NCBI GenBank assembly: GCA_030512335.1
Contig: JAULSU010000002.1
Location: 2,790,001 to 2,854,000 of the forward strand
Length of the DNA: 64,000 nucleotides
Direction of reading: 5' to 3'
From: Immersiella caudata
Lineage: Eukaryota; Ascomycota; Sordariomycetes; Sordariales; Lasiosphaeriaceae
In this document: positions 13,203 to 24,635 of the stretch, one piece after another
How positions within the stretch are numbered: the stretch's first letter is position 1
Layout of the letters: each line of letters opens with the position of its first letter
The notes under the pieces: generated by a model
Told to the model about the DNA's origin: nothing
Database searches by the model: none
The model's input: the letters and a program-made list of their open reading frames with translations, nothing else
Program-made: the position numbers and the translations under genes

Positions 13203-14423
13203 CTACCCCCGGAACCGAAGTGCGACCCGTCGCTTCTCCTTCGATACTACAGCCGCAACTTGTAAAGCCGAGCTTTGGCCTGGCGTGCACGACGTGCCAG
13301 CCGAAACGGCCATAACGGCTGACCATGCCCCGCTTGCGCAACGCTGGAACGACGTTCCACCGATACAGTTCCACTGTCCCTCTGGGCTGCACGCCGTGCC
13401 GGCAGGGAAGGCGCCTGCGCCACCAGCGGGAGAGCCGCCGCCACCGCTGGGGGGGGTAACAGGGGCCGGGGCCTTGGGGGTCTCGGGCTCAGGCTCATCG
13501 GGGATGGTGGGGGTGCTGGGGACGGAGTCGGTTGGGGCAGCAGGCGTCTCGGATGTAGTGACGGTGATGAAGACGCCGCCACCACCGGGGGCACCGCCGG
13601 GACGCTTGGTGGGGACGCCTCCAGGGGGCTTGGTGGGAGAGGGAGGAGCCGCGGTAGGCGCACCACCGCCGGGAGCACCGCTAGGAGCACCACCGCCAGA
13701 GCCGCCACCGGGGGATCCACCCGAGCCACCACCAGGAGCAGCCTTGGGACCGCAGTTGCCAATGGGAAGGGCAAGCTCACCGCCAGCAAAAGACTGAACA
13801 GACTTTCCAGGGTTGGGATACTTGTAGTCCTTGCCCTCCTCGGTGGTGCAGCCGTTGCCGATGTTGGCGACTAACATGTCCGGAAGAGCCTCCCAGTTCG
13901 ACTTGTCGCCTCCGGAGCCGGTAAGAGAGACAGGTGCGCAGTTCATGTAGAACTCACGGTTTCCGATCTTGTTGAGCCACGTCCATGCGATGGTTGCGTT
14001 TCCGGCGGGGATATCGGAGGGAATGGGGAAGCTGTAGTCGAAGGGGACCTTGAGGTTGGGGTCGTTGCCAAGGTTGCCGGCAGTGTTCTTTGCAGGGCAG
14101 CCGCCTTCAATGGAGTGGATGACCTTCCACACGCTGTTCTTGTCGGGGGCAGTGTCGTATGTGATCGACACCTGGCAAGAGCCTCCACCGTGGACGGCGG
14201 TTCCGACAAAGTTCAGCGGCTGGGATGAGCCGAGAGACATGACATTTGCACCGGCTGACTGGTAACCACCACCTCTATTTTGGCAGGGAAAGTCGCTTCC
14301 GTCGGGCTGGATGGGGCCGTTGTGAAGGGCCGGTACGGCAAAGGGCTTCGGATCGCTGATAACAATGTGTGCGCTCGAGAGAGCGGCCAAGCCGCCGATG
14401 GCCAGAATGGTTTTGGAAAACAT
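13203..14423 (-). CDS. Secreted AA11-type lytic polysaccharide monooxygenase with X278-like C-terminal module
   Basis: A copper enzyme predicted to cleave chitin oxidatively outside the cell. It is 406 residues in one exon. The start at 14423 gives a signal peptide (MFSKTILAIGGLAALSSA) that ends just before H19, which becomes the N-terminal copper-binding histidine. The second copper ligand is H78 in AVHGGGSCQ (mature His60), and the axial tyrosine is Y159 in GNREFYMNC. All three sit at the spacing known for AA11. The catalytic domain ends near residue 225. A roughly 100-residue Gly/Pro/Ser/Thr linker (about 226-340) then leads to a Cys-rich tail of about 50 residues resembling X278, a module reported on AA11 enzymes with chitin affinity. 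The frame stays open upstream to 14621, but that would bury the signal peptide. A substrate other than chitin cannot be excluded. Confidence 0.9.
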   Translation of the reverse strand: MFSKTILAIGGLAALSSAHIVISDPKPFAVPALHNGPIQPDGSDFPCQNRGGGYQSAGANVMSLGSSQPLNFVGTAVHGGGSCQVSITYDTAPDKNSVWKVIHSIEGGCPAKNTAGNLGNDPNLKVPFDYSFPIPSDIPAGNATIAWTWLNKIGNREFYMNCAPVSLTGSGGDKSNWEALPDMLVANIGNGCTTEEGKDYKYPNPGKSVQSFAGGELALPIGNCGPKAAPGGGSGGSPGGGSGGGAPSGAPGGGAPTAAPPSPTKPPGGVPTKRPGGAPGGGGVFITVTTSETPAAPTDSVPSTPTIPDEPEPETPKAPAPVTPPSGGGGSPAGGAGAFPAGTACSPEGQWNCIGGTSFQRCASGAWSAVMAVSAGTSCTPGQSSALQVAAVVSKEKRRVALRFRG

Positions 14424-17400
14424 GGTGATGCTAGGTAATCGTTCCTGACGATAGATAGCTGAGGTTGCTGTAGAAGCAGTGTGGGCAAGCTCGTGAAGAG
14501 AGTGTACGAGTGCGGCCACAAGAAGTGTCTCTGCTGGAGAGCTCGGTGTGTCGAGCGCAAGAATAAAGGTCGGATGGTATTGCTCCAGGCAGAGTGTGAG
14601 TTCAACTCGCAAGGAAAACAAACGGGCTAGCCGTTAAGGAGTGGACGAGGCAGCTCGAGTCGGTGAAGACGACTTGGTCCAGAAAAGACTGAAGAAGGGA
14701 GAGTGTGTCGGACGAGGACGTCTCCCTTATATGGATGCCAAGTGAGGGCTGAGAGGACAAAGGAATGGACTGGAGGTGAGGCACACTGGCTACCGACCGA
14801 AGGGAAAAGATTGAAAGAGAGAGAGGGAGAGCGAGGAAGAAGAAGGAAGCGCTGCAGGAACAGGCCCCGTCGAGCAAGTGATTGGACAGCAGCGATCGTA
14901 GTCACACCAGGAACTTTTGGTCGGTAGACCACTGGGGGGGCCAGATGCTCGAGGAGCTTGGCATCACTCACGCACCGGACCGGGACCCGACCAGTCAAGG
15001 CAGGCCGTCACCTTGTGGCCACCGCAGTCCGTGGCAGCGAGGCAGAGGGGATCGCCGGACGGTGTCAGGGGGGAGGCATGGCGAGCCATCCCGCCCACAG
15101 ACCGCGCGCAGTGATAGGTTGGAGGACGCCCGGCTCGCCTGTTTCAAGAATACCAATTGGGCATGGGATGGAAAAACATCTCCCGCTGTGGCGGAATGTT
15201 GTGCGTGGATAAAACTGGCTGCGAGGAGCCGCGCAGCCCCTGGACTAGCGACTGGTGAACCGACGTTCGATCCACAACCGGTGGTGAGTTGGCAGAGGCT
15301 TCTTGCAGTTCAGTTGGGCTGGTCTTTCTGGAGATGCGGCTCTGGCAAACTCCCAACCTCCACTGCCGTCGCCCAACGGCTGCCGGCAGACGAGTGGCGG
15401 CCCCGCTCACCGACAGTCATCAGAACCAGACTTTCTTCCAATTAAAGAAAGAAAAAACTGTTTATTAACCGGGATCTAGAACTTACATGGAATCCAAAGG
15501 CTCAAAGATTCGCATGCCGCTGACGAGATCATGGAAGGAGCCGCGCCCCGACGGTGGGAGGATGCTGCATCCAACTTTTCGCTCAAGTCCGTTTGTACCT
15601 AGCGCGGCGCATACCAGTGGCTGGAGACCTCAGCTCCTGCTTGCCAGCTTCCAGACTGCACTCGAGGGCGCCAACATGCCACATCAGCTGGGCGGGGGTG
15701 GAAGGCGGTGGGTTTCCCAGGGGTACCGCCGTGGAGCGGGAGGGGAAAAACCTGATGAAGTCAAGCTCCCGCAGGCAAGCGCAAGGGGGATGGGATGTCA
15801 AGAGGGGGCGGCACCTCACGTGGGCCCGTGCCTGCCAAGCATTAAGATCGCAGGGGTCGCATCTCACACAGCCCAACCGCTGGTGGCCCCCCCCTTTTGT
15901 CGGTCTCCCGAGCATGAGGGAGGAGCTTGAACCACCCAGCTTCAACCGCCGTGCCGCTCGAACCATCATTCGTTGATCGCAGCAATCCGGGGAAGCTGCT
16001 CAGAGGTAAATTGCGCTCCAGAACCTCACCAGGTATCTCCCCCCGTCACGCCTAAATGAAGTGCACTCCAACGGGTCCTTCCTCAACTCCAACTGGCAGT
16101 CAAGATGTTTCAAACGTCGACCACAATCACCGGCGACGGATATGTTGCCATTTCTGTCGCTGCCACGAAGCTCTCGACCACGACGTTCGGGCTCGCCCTG
16201 TCTCTTTCTTTCTCGTGTTCCGAGCATGCCACGGGGATCTCCCCTGAATGTTGCGCGGCGCTTCGCGTCCAATCCACGGTTGGGAGTCCTCCTTTTCTGG
16301 ATTGCGCTCTCGGGGGCTCCCTCCCACTCCTCCACAGGTGGCTTGTGGCTGCCCGATGGCTACAGATCCACAGCCACTCATCTTGCAGATCGCTGGTGCT
16401 GCCGAAGTCTGGAAGTGGGGCCCAGTGTGGAACGACAGGGATTTGAGTGGGGTAAGGGATCTCGCAACCCTGAAGCTCGCAGACGACTGGCGCGGCGGTC
16501 TGAACTATGAAACATGGCACCAGTGTTCGTTCAGTGTCGGCGGTGGGTAAAAAGCCCAATCGTCTCATCAAGACTCACCACTCCCTCCCGTTGACGCCTC
16601 GCTTGCGAAGAAGAAAAGGCTTCACACTCGACTTGCGCGAGTGGATTGCCGCGGCGTAGATGTTTCATCGCTCGACAAACAAACCGCCGCTCCCTGATGC
16701 CTACATGCGCCGCTTTCACCATGGTTCCCTCGGTGTGGATGCTGGGTCCCGGGTTGTTGTGAGCGGTCAGCAGCCAGGCCGCGAGCATGAGCTCGGAGGA
16801 AAAAGGGGAGCAAACTAAATCCTCATCTCCTACGGCTACCAAGCTCAAAACAGCCTCGGTTGGCGATATTGCAACACTGGGACCTCAGCATAAACACCAA
16901 AACTTCGCGTGTAGATCTGCAGCGCAGATTCTGAATGAAGGACGGAGGCGCAGTCGTCTCTGGTGGAGCGGATAAACAGGGGGAAACTCATGATCTTCGC
17001 GGGGATGCGACCACCTCCAAGGCCCCTTTGAGATATTCATAGCACACGCACGTCACTCGGAAGACCGCCGCATTGGGTCGTCGAAATTCCATTCCGCTGC
17101 GGCTGCACACATATCGTAAGGGCTCCTTCTTCCTTCTAGATGGCGCAAACGCGCGTCTTGTCTCCAGATAGGTTTGGAGTTCGACAAGGCAAAGACCAAC
17201 GCAGATCCGCTTGGCGGAGAAGCAGATGGTTGGATGCATACGGCCGTGCTTAATGGCCGCGAACACATGTGTTCAACTGCCGGATCTCTGTCTCGGGAAG
17301 CTGTTGGTTGCTTCAGAAATCAGATATTCTATTTGTTTCTCATGAAGACTAAGTCATTCCGAGCTCAGCTGCCGCTGTCGATGCACATCTCACCAGGCAA

Positions 17401-17502
17401 ACAGACGGCAATAGCAAAGCAGCATGATCGATTATACGGCAAAGCCAGCGCCAGCGCATCGTCGATGCATCTGCCAGCTTTCGCATAGAACAAACAACAA
17501 GC
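14424..17502. other. 3-kb gap without a recognisable gene
   Basis: GC-rich sequence with several open frames of 100-190 codons on both strands (for example 14882-15445 plus and 15583-15969 minus). Their translations are rich in Arg, Pro, Ser and Trp, overlap each other, and show no domain or splice-joined continuation. They look like chance frames in GC-rich DNA. It probably holds the LPMO promoter and the 3' region of the GGCT-like gene. Confidence 0.5.
14728..14732 (-). promoter_or_regulatory. TATA-like element upstream of the LPMO gene
   Basis: On the minus strand the sequence reads CCATATAAGGG, about 305 bp upstream of the chosen ATG. It is a reasonable TATA element if the 5' UTR is around 250 nt. 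The position is the only support. Confidence 0.35.
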
Positions 17503-18386
17503 TTACCACGCCTCTCCCGCAACCTTCGCAGTGGTGCCAGGGTCACAGTCTGCATCGCTCACACAGTTAGTTTGCTTCCGCGCCGCCGCCGCCGCCCACA
17601 GGCAGATCCGCGTGAGCTATTTCGAAACGCACCTTCAAAGACATATCCCTGGCGCGTCCAGTTCTGCAGCTTCTCGCGACGGAACTCCTCCAGATCCCAT
17701 TCCCGGTCCTCCAGCTCGGCCGCGTTGAGGTACACGTAGACTTCGGCCTTTCTCTCCTCACCCTCTACCTGGCCGTGTCCGTGGACGTCACCGACTTTAT
17801 CTAGCAACTTGACAGTCACGGTTCGACGCTCGTAGGAAGGGCCCTCAAAGAAGTCCAGCCGCTCCAGGTTCGCCTTCGTAAGGCCTGTGGTGAAGGTGCC
17901 AAAAACCTTGTGGTCATTGTCCTCGACGATGCCGGGGTAGTCTGCGAACTCGACGCGACGGCGGCAATATCCGTGGAGGATGGCTGGTGTGAAGGTGTGC
18001 AGGTCCTGGAAGGCCTTCGGCGGGTCGCTGGTGTTGTAGCAAACGCTGTAGAATACTCCTGGGACCATCTATCCGACCAATTTCTGTCAGCTGCCTCTTC
18101 TTGGTCATGGGGGCAATGCTCTCACCAGCGTTCCTATATCGGAGGGTTAGCAGCCGCGCCCAACCCATTGGTCTGCATAGAACTTCTTACCATAGAAAAA
18201 GGCACAGTGGACGCCATCGTCGCTTTTGACACTCTCAAGTGTAGGTTCCTTGTCCATTTCGATCGGCTCGGGCGGATTCCAAGTCCTCTCTTGAGGCGCT
18301 CTGGACCGCCGTGGAAGTCTGTACCTAGCGTCAGCGGGGAGCCCACTCACCCAGCCATCTTCATCTGCCATGTCGAGACTACCCAT
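17503..18386 (-). CDS. AIG2 / gamma-glutamylcyclotransferase-like protein with an 8-nt micro-exon
   Basis: A 228-residue protein of the GGCT/AIG2 fold, a family acting on gamma-glutamyl peptides or amines. Which substrate this member uses is unknown. Exons on the minus strand: 18386-18191, 18133-18126 (8 nt), 18068-17633 and 17549-17503. The introns are 57, 57 and 83 bp, and the last has a CTAAC branch site. The joins keep frame and rebuild the family motif FFYGTLM (residues 63-69), whose TL is encoded by the 8-nt exon. Further family features are YPGIV near residue 113 and LDFFEGPSYERR near 139-150, which contains the probable acid residue E143. Reading on without the last intron would add an Arg-rich tail. 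Splicing instead ends the protein YVFEDCDPG..., which fits the family better. The start could also be Met6. Confidence 0.85.
18126..18133 (-). other. 8-nt micro-exon of the GGCT-like gene
   Basis: GAACGCTG is flanked by a TATAG acceptor and a GTGAGA donor, with 57-bp introns on either side. It joins TAT-G to ATG-GTC and yields Tyr-Gly-Thr-Leu-Met, the conserved substrate-loop motif. Skipping it shifts the frame. Confidence 0.85.
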
Positions 18387-19302
18387 CTTACCTCTCTAGG
18401 TACTCAAACCTTACTCAAACCTCAGCTTGCACCGTTCCCGGTAATTCAAGGGCTCAAGATAAGCAACTGAACTACACAATGTCGTGATATCTGAATCTGA
18501 TTTTTGACGCCACTGCTGATTGGCCTCTTATAGTCCTAGGCCGGCGTTTGCGAATTGGAGGCGCCGTCGTGACTGTACGCCTTGTTAGTCTTATCGGCCG
18601 AGGCCGGTCCAAAGGGAGTGGAGGCAAATCCTGAGCAATCACAGCAGAGGGCCACTCCCGATCGCTCTTCCCCGCCGATCAAGCATTCAATCCAAACTGA
18701 ATTTCAGCAATTGCAGAAAAACAAAATGACGATGGAGTCAAATTATGGACCATGGCGAATACAGCCGTTCTTCATCTCATATTCCCCGACAAAACTGACG
18801 GTCTCACGCTTACTATTAATTTACGATCCCGAAGCAGCCTAATTGAACGGCCTAACTCCGCGATGTGCTTTCTCACACATCGAACCATGTCGTTGCTGGC
18901 GCGCAACGAGCACTAGGACAGAGTCACCCGGCTGTGGGGCGGCGGACGCGATCTAGGTTCGCGATCTGGGTTCGCTCGGCGTGTGGGGGAACCCCGGACG
19001 GACCCGGGCCGATGCCGACCGCCGATCCCATCGATGACTTCCCCCGTCTTCGGCTCACTGTTTCCAGAGCAGCGGTCAAGTTCCACCAACACCACCAACT
19101 CAACCCCGCATTAGTCTTCTGCTTTCCTTCCTCTCAACCGCTGCACCTCTACCTGACTCTTCTGCCTCGCACACAAGCATCCGCCCACGGAAGCGCTCCC
19201 AAAACAAACCAACATCCCTTCCGTGCCTCCCGCAACGCAATCCCCCATCACCAAACAACCGCCGCCCCCAACCAAGCGTCAAGGCAAACTAAAAACAAAA
19301 AT
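18387..19302. other. Divergent promoter region between the GGCT-like and AACS genes
   Basis: 916 bp between divergent start codons. The AACS frame is open upstream to 18865, but that sequence has the composition of 5' UTR (C/A-rich, many CAAC and CCC runs). The CCAC/AAAC-rich stretch just before 19303 is typical of a fungal leader. No other feature is seen. Confidence 0.5.
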
Positions 19303-21516
19303 ATGGCCACCCCACGGAAACTCTGGGAGCACCCCTCTCCCAAATCCACCCAAATGTACCAATTCCTACAATCCCTCAACCAAAGACACAATCTCACCCT
19401 ACGCACCTTCTCTGATCTGCACAACTACTCCCTGACCCAGCGTTCCTCCTTTTGGGCACATGTCTTCGACAGAGCCAACTTCATCCACACGGGAAGGTAT
19501 ACCTCCGTCGTGGATGAGACGTTGCCCATCGATGCAGTCCCGAGGTGGTTCCCAGGCGTGGAGCTGAATTTTGCGGAGAACATGTTGTTTTCCCGCGGGG
19601 CGGATGGGAAAAGGGGTGTGGCGGGTAAAGAAGATGAGAAAGCAGCGCTAACCGAGGTGAGAGAGGGCGGAGTGGAGGAGAGGAGCGTGACGTACGGGGA
19701 GTTGAGAAGGATGGCGGAGCAGGTGGCGGCTGCGATGAAGGCGAGAGGCGTGAAGAAGGGCGACAGGGTGGTGATTGTGGGATCGAATAGTGTGGAGACG
19801 CTGTCGGTGTGGTTGGCGACGGCGTGGTTGGGGGCGGTGTTTAGCAGCTCCTCGACGGATATGGGTGTGACGGGCATATTGCAGAGGGCGGTTCAGGTGG
19901 AGCCGAAGTTGGTTTTTATGGATGATGCGGCGTTGTATAACGGAAAGGTGGTGGATTTGAGGGACAAGATGGAGGAGGTGGAGAGGGGGCTGAAGGATGG
20001 GAGGAATTTTGAGGGGGTGGTAGCTATTCGGAGGTTTGCGGACGCGCATGATGTGTCGGGGATTCCAAGGACGGAGACATGGGCGGCTTTTCTGGGCAGG
20101 GCGGGACCGAACCCTGTGCCGCCCGAGTTTGTGAGGACGGGCTTCCACGAACCGTTGTTGATTTGTTATTCTTCGGGCACGACCGGCACGCCCAAGGCCA
20201 TCGTGCATTCTACCGGCGGGATCCTGATCAACTACTTCAAGGAGGGAGTATTGCACGAGGGTCTTGGTCCCGATAGCGTTACGCTGCAGTACACCACCAC
20301 GGGCTGGATCATGTACCTCGCCTCCGTGGCAGGTCTTCTCTTCGGCGCCCGAGCCATTCTCTACGACGGCTCTCCATTTCAACCGGACCCGTCTATTCTT
20401 GTCCGGGTTGCCGCCAAGCACCGCGCCACCAAACTCGGCATCTCCCCCCGCTGGATGTTTGAGCTCGCCAAAAACAAGATCTCTCCGCGCGAGATCGCGG
20501 ATCTTTCCGCCCTCCGTATCGTCACCTCCACCGGAATGGCGCTCTCCGATCAACTCTTCGAATGGTTCTACGACGTCGGTTTCCCCGCCCGCGTCCACCT
20601 CGCCAACATCTCTGGTGGCACTGATATTGCTGGCTGCTTTGGAGTCATGAACCCCCTCACCCCCGTCTACGTAGGCGGTACCCAGGGCCCGTCTCTGGGC
20701 GTGCATGTCGCCATCTACGACTCCCTTGTTCCGAACGGGTCTGGAGTTGAAGTCCCGCATGGCACGCCCGGCGAGCTGGTCGCTGCGGCACCGTTCCCGA
20801 ACATTCCGTGCTTCTTTTGGGGAGATAAGACGCCGCCGGCGAGTCCGGGGACGAAGTATCATTTGGCGTACTTTGCGCGATTCGACCATGTCTGGGCGCA
20901 TGGTGATTTTTGCGTTGTGCATCCTGTGACGGGAAATATCTCGTTTTTGGGGAGGGCAGACGGAGTGTTGAATCCGAGTGGGGTTAGATTTGGGTCTGCG
21001 GAGATTTGTAAGTTTTGCTTCCCATTGCTTGGATACCGCCGGGGGGGGGGGCTTGTCGAGTTATGCTGACACCAGACAGATGGAGTTGTAGAGCGATACT
21101 TTGCCGACAAAGTGCAGGATTCGCTCTGCGTTGGCCAACGGAGGAAGCAAGACTCAGATGAGACTGTCATGCTGTTCTTGCTGATGAAGCCCGGACATCA
21201 GTTCACCCGGGAGCTGGTGAACGCCATCAAGGATGCCATCAGGAAGGACTTGTCCAAGAGGCATGTCCCCAAGTACATCTTTGAGACGCCTGAGATTCCG
21301 GTCAGTTTTACCCCGAGTCGGGATAGGGGGAAGGGAACGCTGACGTTGGGCAAACAGACTACCATCAATCTCAAGAAGGTTGAACTTCCTGTAAAGCAGA
21401 TTGTCTCAGGGCACATCATCAAGCCGAGTGGCACGCTGGCAAATCCCAAGAGTCTGGAGTACTACTATCAATTCGCCAAGGTTGAGGAGTTGCTTCCTCC
21501 CAAGGAGAAGCTCTAG
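19303..21516 (+). CDS. Acetoacetyl-CoA synthetase (acetoacetate:CoA ligase)
   Basis: Activates acetoacetate to acetoacetyl-CoA with ATP. It is a cytosolic member of the ANL adenylating superfamily and feeds sterol and fatty acid synthesis or ketone use. Exons: 19303-21007, 21080-21300, 21358-21516, giving 694 residues (family about 650-700). Visible motifs: the N-terminal ACAS segment, the P-loop SSGTTGTPK at 290-298, GGTDIAG, WAHGDF, GRADGVLNPSGVRFGSAEI with the first intron inside it (completed as I-Y-G), and the C-terminal lysine region reading TTINLKKVEL after the second intron. Intron 1 contains a run of 11 G (21041-21051). Intron 2 (21301-21357) is 57 bp, a multiple of three, and has no stop. 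Family members usually read NGKKVE where this one reads NLKKVE. The start at ATGGCCACC was chosen because homology begins there. Confidence 0.93.
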
Positions 21517-22263
21517 GCCACGGGGTATCGGGCAACTGAATCGAAGGTTCAGTTGCGGTAGATTCTGCTGGAGAGGAGATATCGTGACAGCAGCCATGCA
21601 TTGTAGCATTGGAAGCCGCCGGGTTTGCACAGTACCGCGGTACTCAGATTGTCTTAATTTAGATTTTGCATCGGGCTGGAATAGGACCTCTTTGTGATCG
21701 AGTCAAGTGAGCTGTAGAAGCCAGATTCTGAACTGCCTAGGTACCGAGGTAAGGCAGCGGTTTGCATCGTGTGACTACCTACCGGTCTCTAACCCCGTTC
21801 CAACCCCGTTCCAACCCCATCCTCAGCCAGTCCCAAGTCTCTCCATACTCCCTTTTTTGACGTAACCCGCAGTTTGTAAATCTCCTTTCCGTTCTTGCTG
21901 CCTGTTCCTGCCCTGATGGCCAACTAGCATAGCAATGTTTTGTAGAAGCCTTCACCCACCGTCGACACACGACGCAGGGAAAGCAAAATGAACTGAACTC
22001 TTCAACTCATCTCGAGTATTCCGTTTCCTAAACACATAATCCTACTAGACACTACCAATACCACCCAAGTATCGGCTCCTGTCTACCCTAAATGCTTCCC
22101 TTTCTTTCCAGACCAAGCACCCAATATGCATTACTCACTAACCACATCCTTTCCGATCCATCCCCCCTCCCCCGCGCCAAAGCAGAAGAATGCCGCTCCG
22201 GATGCGCCATGCGTAATCCCATACAATACTTCACATCCAACGACTTCTCAAAGCTGACAAGTC
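21517..22263. other. Convergent 3' intergenic region with short tandem repeat
   Basis: The 3' flanks of AACS and CDC16. It contains an 11-bp direct repeat (AACCCCGTTCC, about 2.4 copies, near 21791-21818). No coding potential was recognised. Confidence 0.6.
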
Positions 22264-24182
22264 CTACTCGCCATCACTCACCTCCATCAAACTCTGCCTC
22301 CTCTCACTCGCCACTCCCTTTCCTTTTCTACTCCTATTCGCCCTCGACTCCAGCTTTGCTTTCGCTGCGAGCTTCCGGTCCTCCAACTCCTGCTCGAACC
22401 TTGCCATGTCATCGCCTATCCCGTCGTCCCCATTTGCAGGTAACAAGCTCAGGTCGTTATTGGCAGATTCTTCCAGCGCTTTGTTGAGGAGCTCCGTTGC
22501 AATCGGATCCTGCGGGTGTATCGCCAACGCTTCGTGAAGCACGCGTACCGCCTCGTCAGCCATACCCTTGTCGAGGTAGATGAGGCCTTTTGCGCAAAAG
22601 ACGGCTGCATCTTTTCCTCCGTCACGCAACACGTGGTCGAACTGCTCGAGGGCTTCATCGTGGAGCCGTAGACGCCGATATGCGTGACCGAGGTTTGTGC
22701 GTGCGCCCAACCAAGCATGCGGGTCGCTGTCCATCTCATCTGCGATTTGTAGGGCATTGGTGAACGCTTTTGCGGCCTCCTGGAGACGGTCCTGGTGATA
22801 GTAGACGATGCCCATTTCGTTGAGAAGGAGGGGGTCGGTTTTGCACAGGGAGAATGCGGTTTTGAGGAACTCCTCGGCGGCCGTCATGTTATTCATGGCA
22901 TGATTTTGCATGCCGAGGAAGACTTGAGGGAGGTGGGTTCCGGTGAAGAGACGGGCGGCAGTCGAGTAGGCGGTAACGGCTTGGTCGTGCTCGCCCTCGG
23001 CGGCGAAGGTGTGAGCGAAGCCAATCCAGGCAGGGCCGAAGTTGGCATCCATCATGCTGGCCTTACTAAAGTACCGCCGGGCGTCGGCGATTTTTCCAGT
23101 GGCGAAGTAATAGATGCCCACGGCTAACCAGGTGCACGGCTCGTCCGGGTGGGAATCGGCGAGCTCGTGGGCGATGAGGAAGAGCACGTTGTTCTTCTTT
23201 AGCTCGTAGAGACAGGCGAGGTGGACGGGGTAAACGGCGAAGTTGTGCTTGTCGTCTTCCAGGATCGAGTCGGTGATGGTGAGAGCGTCCTTGAAGCGAC
23301 ATTGTGTGTAGAGTAAGTCGGCCTTGGCCAGCAGGATGTCGGCATTGCGCTCCAAGCCGTAGTGGGTAGACAGAGACTCGATGGCTGTATTAAAGGCGCG
23401 CGGGTTGCGGTACTTTGATAGCTGGGTCTGATACAGCATGTTCACGTAGTCGCCCGGCTCGTCCTCCATCTCGGGGTCGTCGCCTGGTGCCTTCACCGAA
23501 CCGAAGTCAAGCGCCTGCATGAACTGATCTTCCTCGTCTGGCGACATGAGCGAGTTCCGCACCAGCTGGCTGAAGGCCTCGAAGCACTGGACGTCTATCC
23601 TCAGCGCATCCTTGTAGGCCTCTTTTGCACGATCAAAGGCGTTCTGCTTGGCGTAGCAGAGTCCTCGCAAGTAGCACATGGCGGCCTCGTACTTCCGATG
23701 GGAAGCCTCCTCGTCGGTGGCATCATCGGTGGCATCCTTGGATCCCGGTCTTCCCAGGCCGGAGCGGGGATGGCTCCGGCCCGTCTTCCGCTTTGCATTG
23801 CTGGTGAAGAGGTGAGTTGGGGTGCGCTCGCCGAGGAGGGCTAGCGCGTCGCTGAAGAGACTTTGCTTGATGAAGCAGTGTGCGGCGAGGTAGCGGCACG
23901 AGGAATTGGAGTCTATCAAGCCTTGCTTGGCCAGCAATGCATGAGCTCGGGTGTAGTTCCCGGCGGCGAAGTGGACTTGGGCGAGCCAAAAGGCATCGTT
24001 ATCGTCTTCTGCAAAACGTGTGAGCGAGCGCAGTGATGGTGGAAGGCAATTGGAATGATCATACTTGTCATAGCCAGCAGCTTGTCCCCGACGAATATGG
24101 CCGAGTCGTATTGCGCCTTGTTGAGGGCGTCTTGCCTCCAGTCGCGCAGGAATTTCTCCATGTTGGGTTGTGAGGGTGCCAT
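22264..24182 (-). CDS. cdc16: Anaphase-promoting complex subunit CDC16/APC6 (TPR protein)
   Basis: A structural TPR subunit of the nuclear APC/C ubiquitin ligase, which triggers anaphase and mitotic exit. Exons on the minus strand: 24182-24065 and 24008-22264, joined by a 56-bp intron, giving 620 residues. The join reads ...LLAMTK-DDNDAFWLAQVHFAAGNYTRAHALL, which restores the first TPR. About 12 TPR-like helical pairs follow. Characteristic stretches are CTWLAVGIYYFATGKIADARRYFSKA, MQNHAMNNMTAAEEFL and NLGHAYRRLRLHDEALEQF. The acidic and basic C-terminal tail ends RQSLMEVSDGE. An acidic insert rich in Asp/Glu near residues 200-215 separates early TPRs. Met at 24206 or 24161 are alternative starts. 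It converges on AACS with about 750 bp between. Confidence 0.93.
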
Positions 24183-24635
24183 CTCAACCCCCCCGCCTTG
24201 CCTCACTAGAGGCCGAATTTATATTTCTGGCGGTCCAAATGCAGGTACCAAAAACGAATAGTTTCCGCGGCGATGTGATTCAATCAGGCCAATTTGTCTC
24301 GGCGCTGAAAAATCGAACTGCGAGTGCTGCACGTATCTCCATCGGCTCACAACGCGCCTTCTACAGTTGTTGAGCTTTGAACGCGTGCTCAAGGTGAAGG
24401 CAAGTGTGGGGCGACGGCGATTAATAATTGATTGCGCTTAGCCTATTAGGGTAATGTTTACATCCCAATCCCTTCCCCTTTTTCGACCCCTTTCTACTGC
24501 TTTCTTGAGCTTCAGTTGCAGTTACCTCTTCTGCAAATCCAGCGTGCACTATTCTGTGCCAAATATATGCCAAGGGAGTGTGAGGATACCTAAACTGAAA
24601 AAGTCCACCATCCACTCTTTCATTTATCATTTCAA
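24183..24635. other. Intergenic between CDC16 start and alkaline phosphatase stop
   Basis: Moderately AT-rich. It must hold the CDC16 promoter and the phosphatase 3' UTR. No gene was recognised. Confidence 0.6.

Noticed and set aside
14882..15445. Open frame of 187 codons in the gap after the LPMO gene
   Set aside because: Overlaps several other frames on both strands, with low-complexity translation and no splice-joined continuation.
18865..19302. In-frame N-terminal extension of acetoacetyl-CoA synthetase (146 codons)
   Set aside because: No conserved sequence before MATPRKLWEHP. The composition fits promoter and leader, and family length is reached without it.
19648..20922. 424-codon open frame antisense to acetoacetyl-CoA synthetase
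   Set aside because: Rich in Arg, His and Pro with no domain. It mirrors a GC-rich coding exon and is explained by codon bias.
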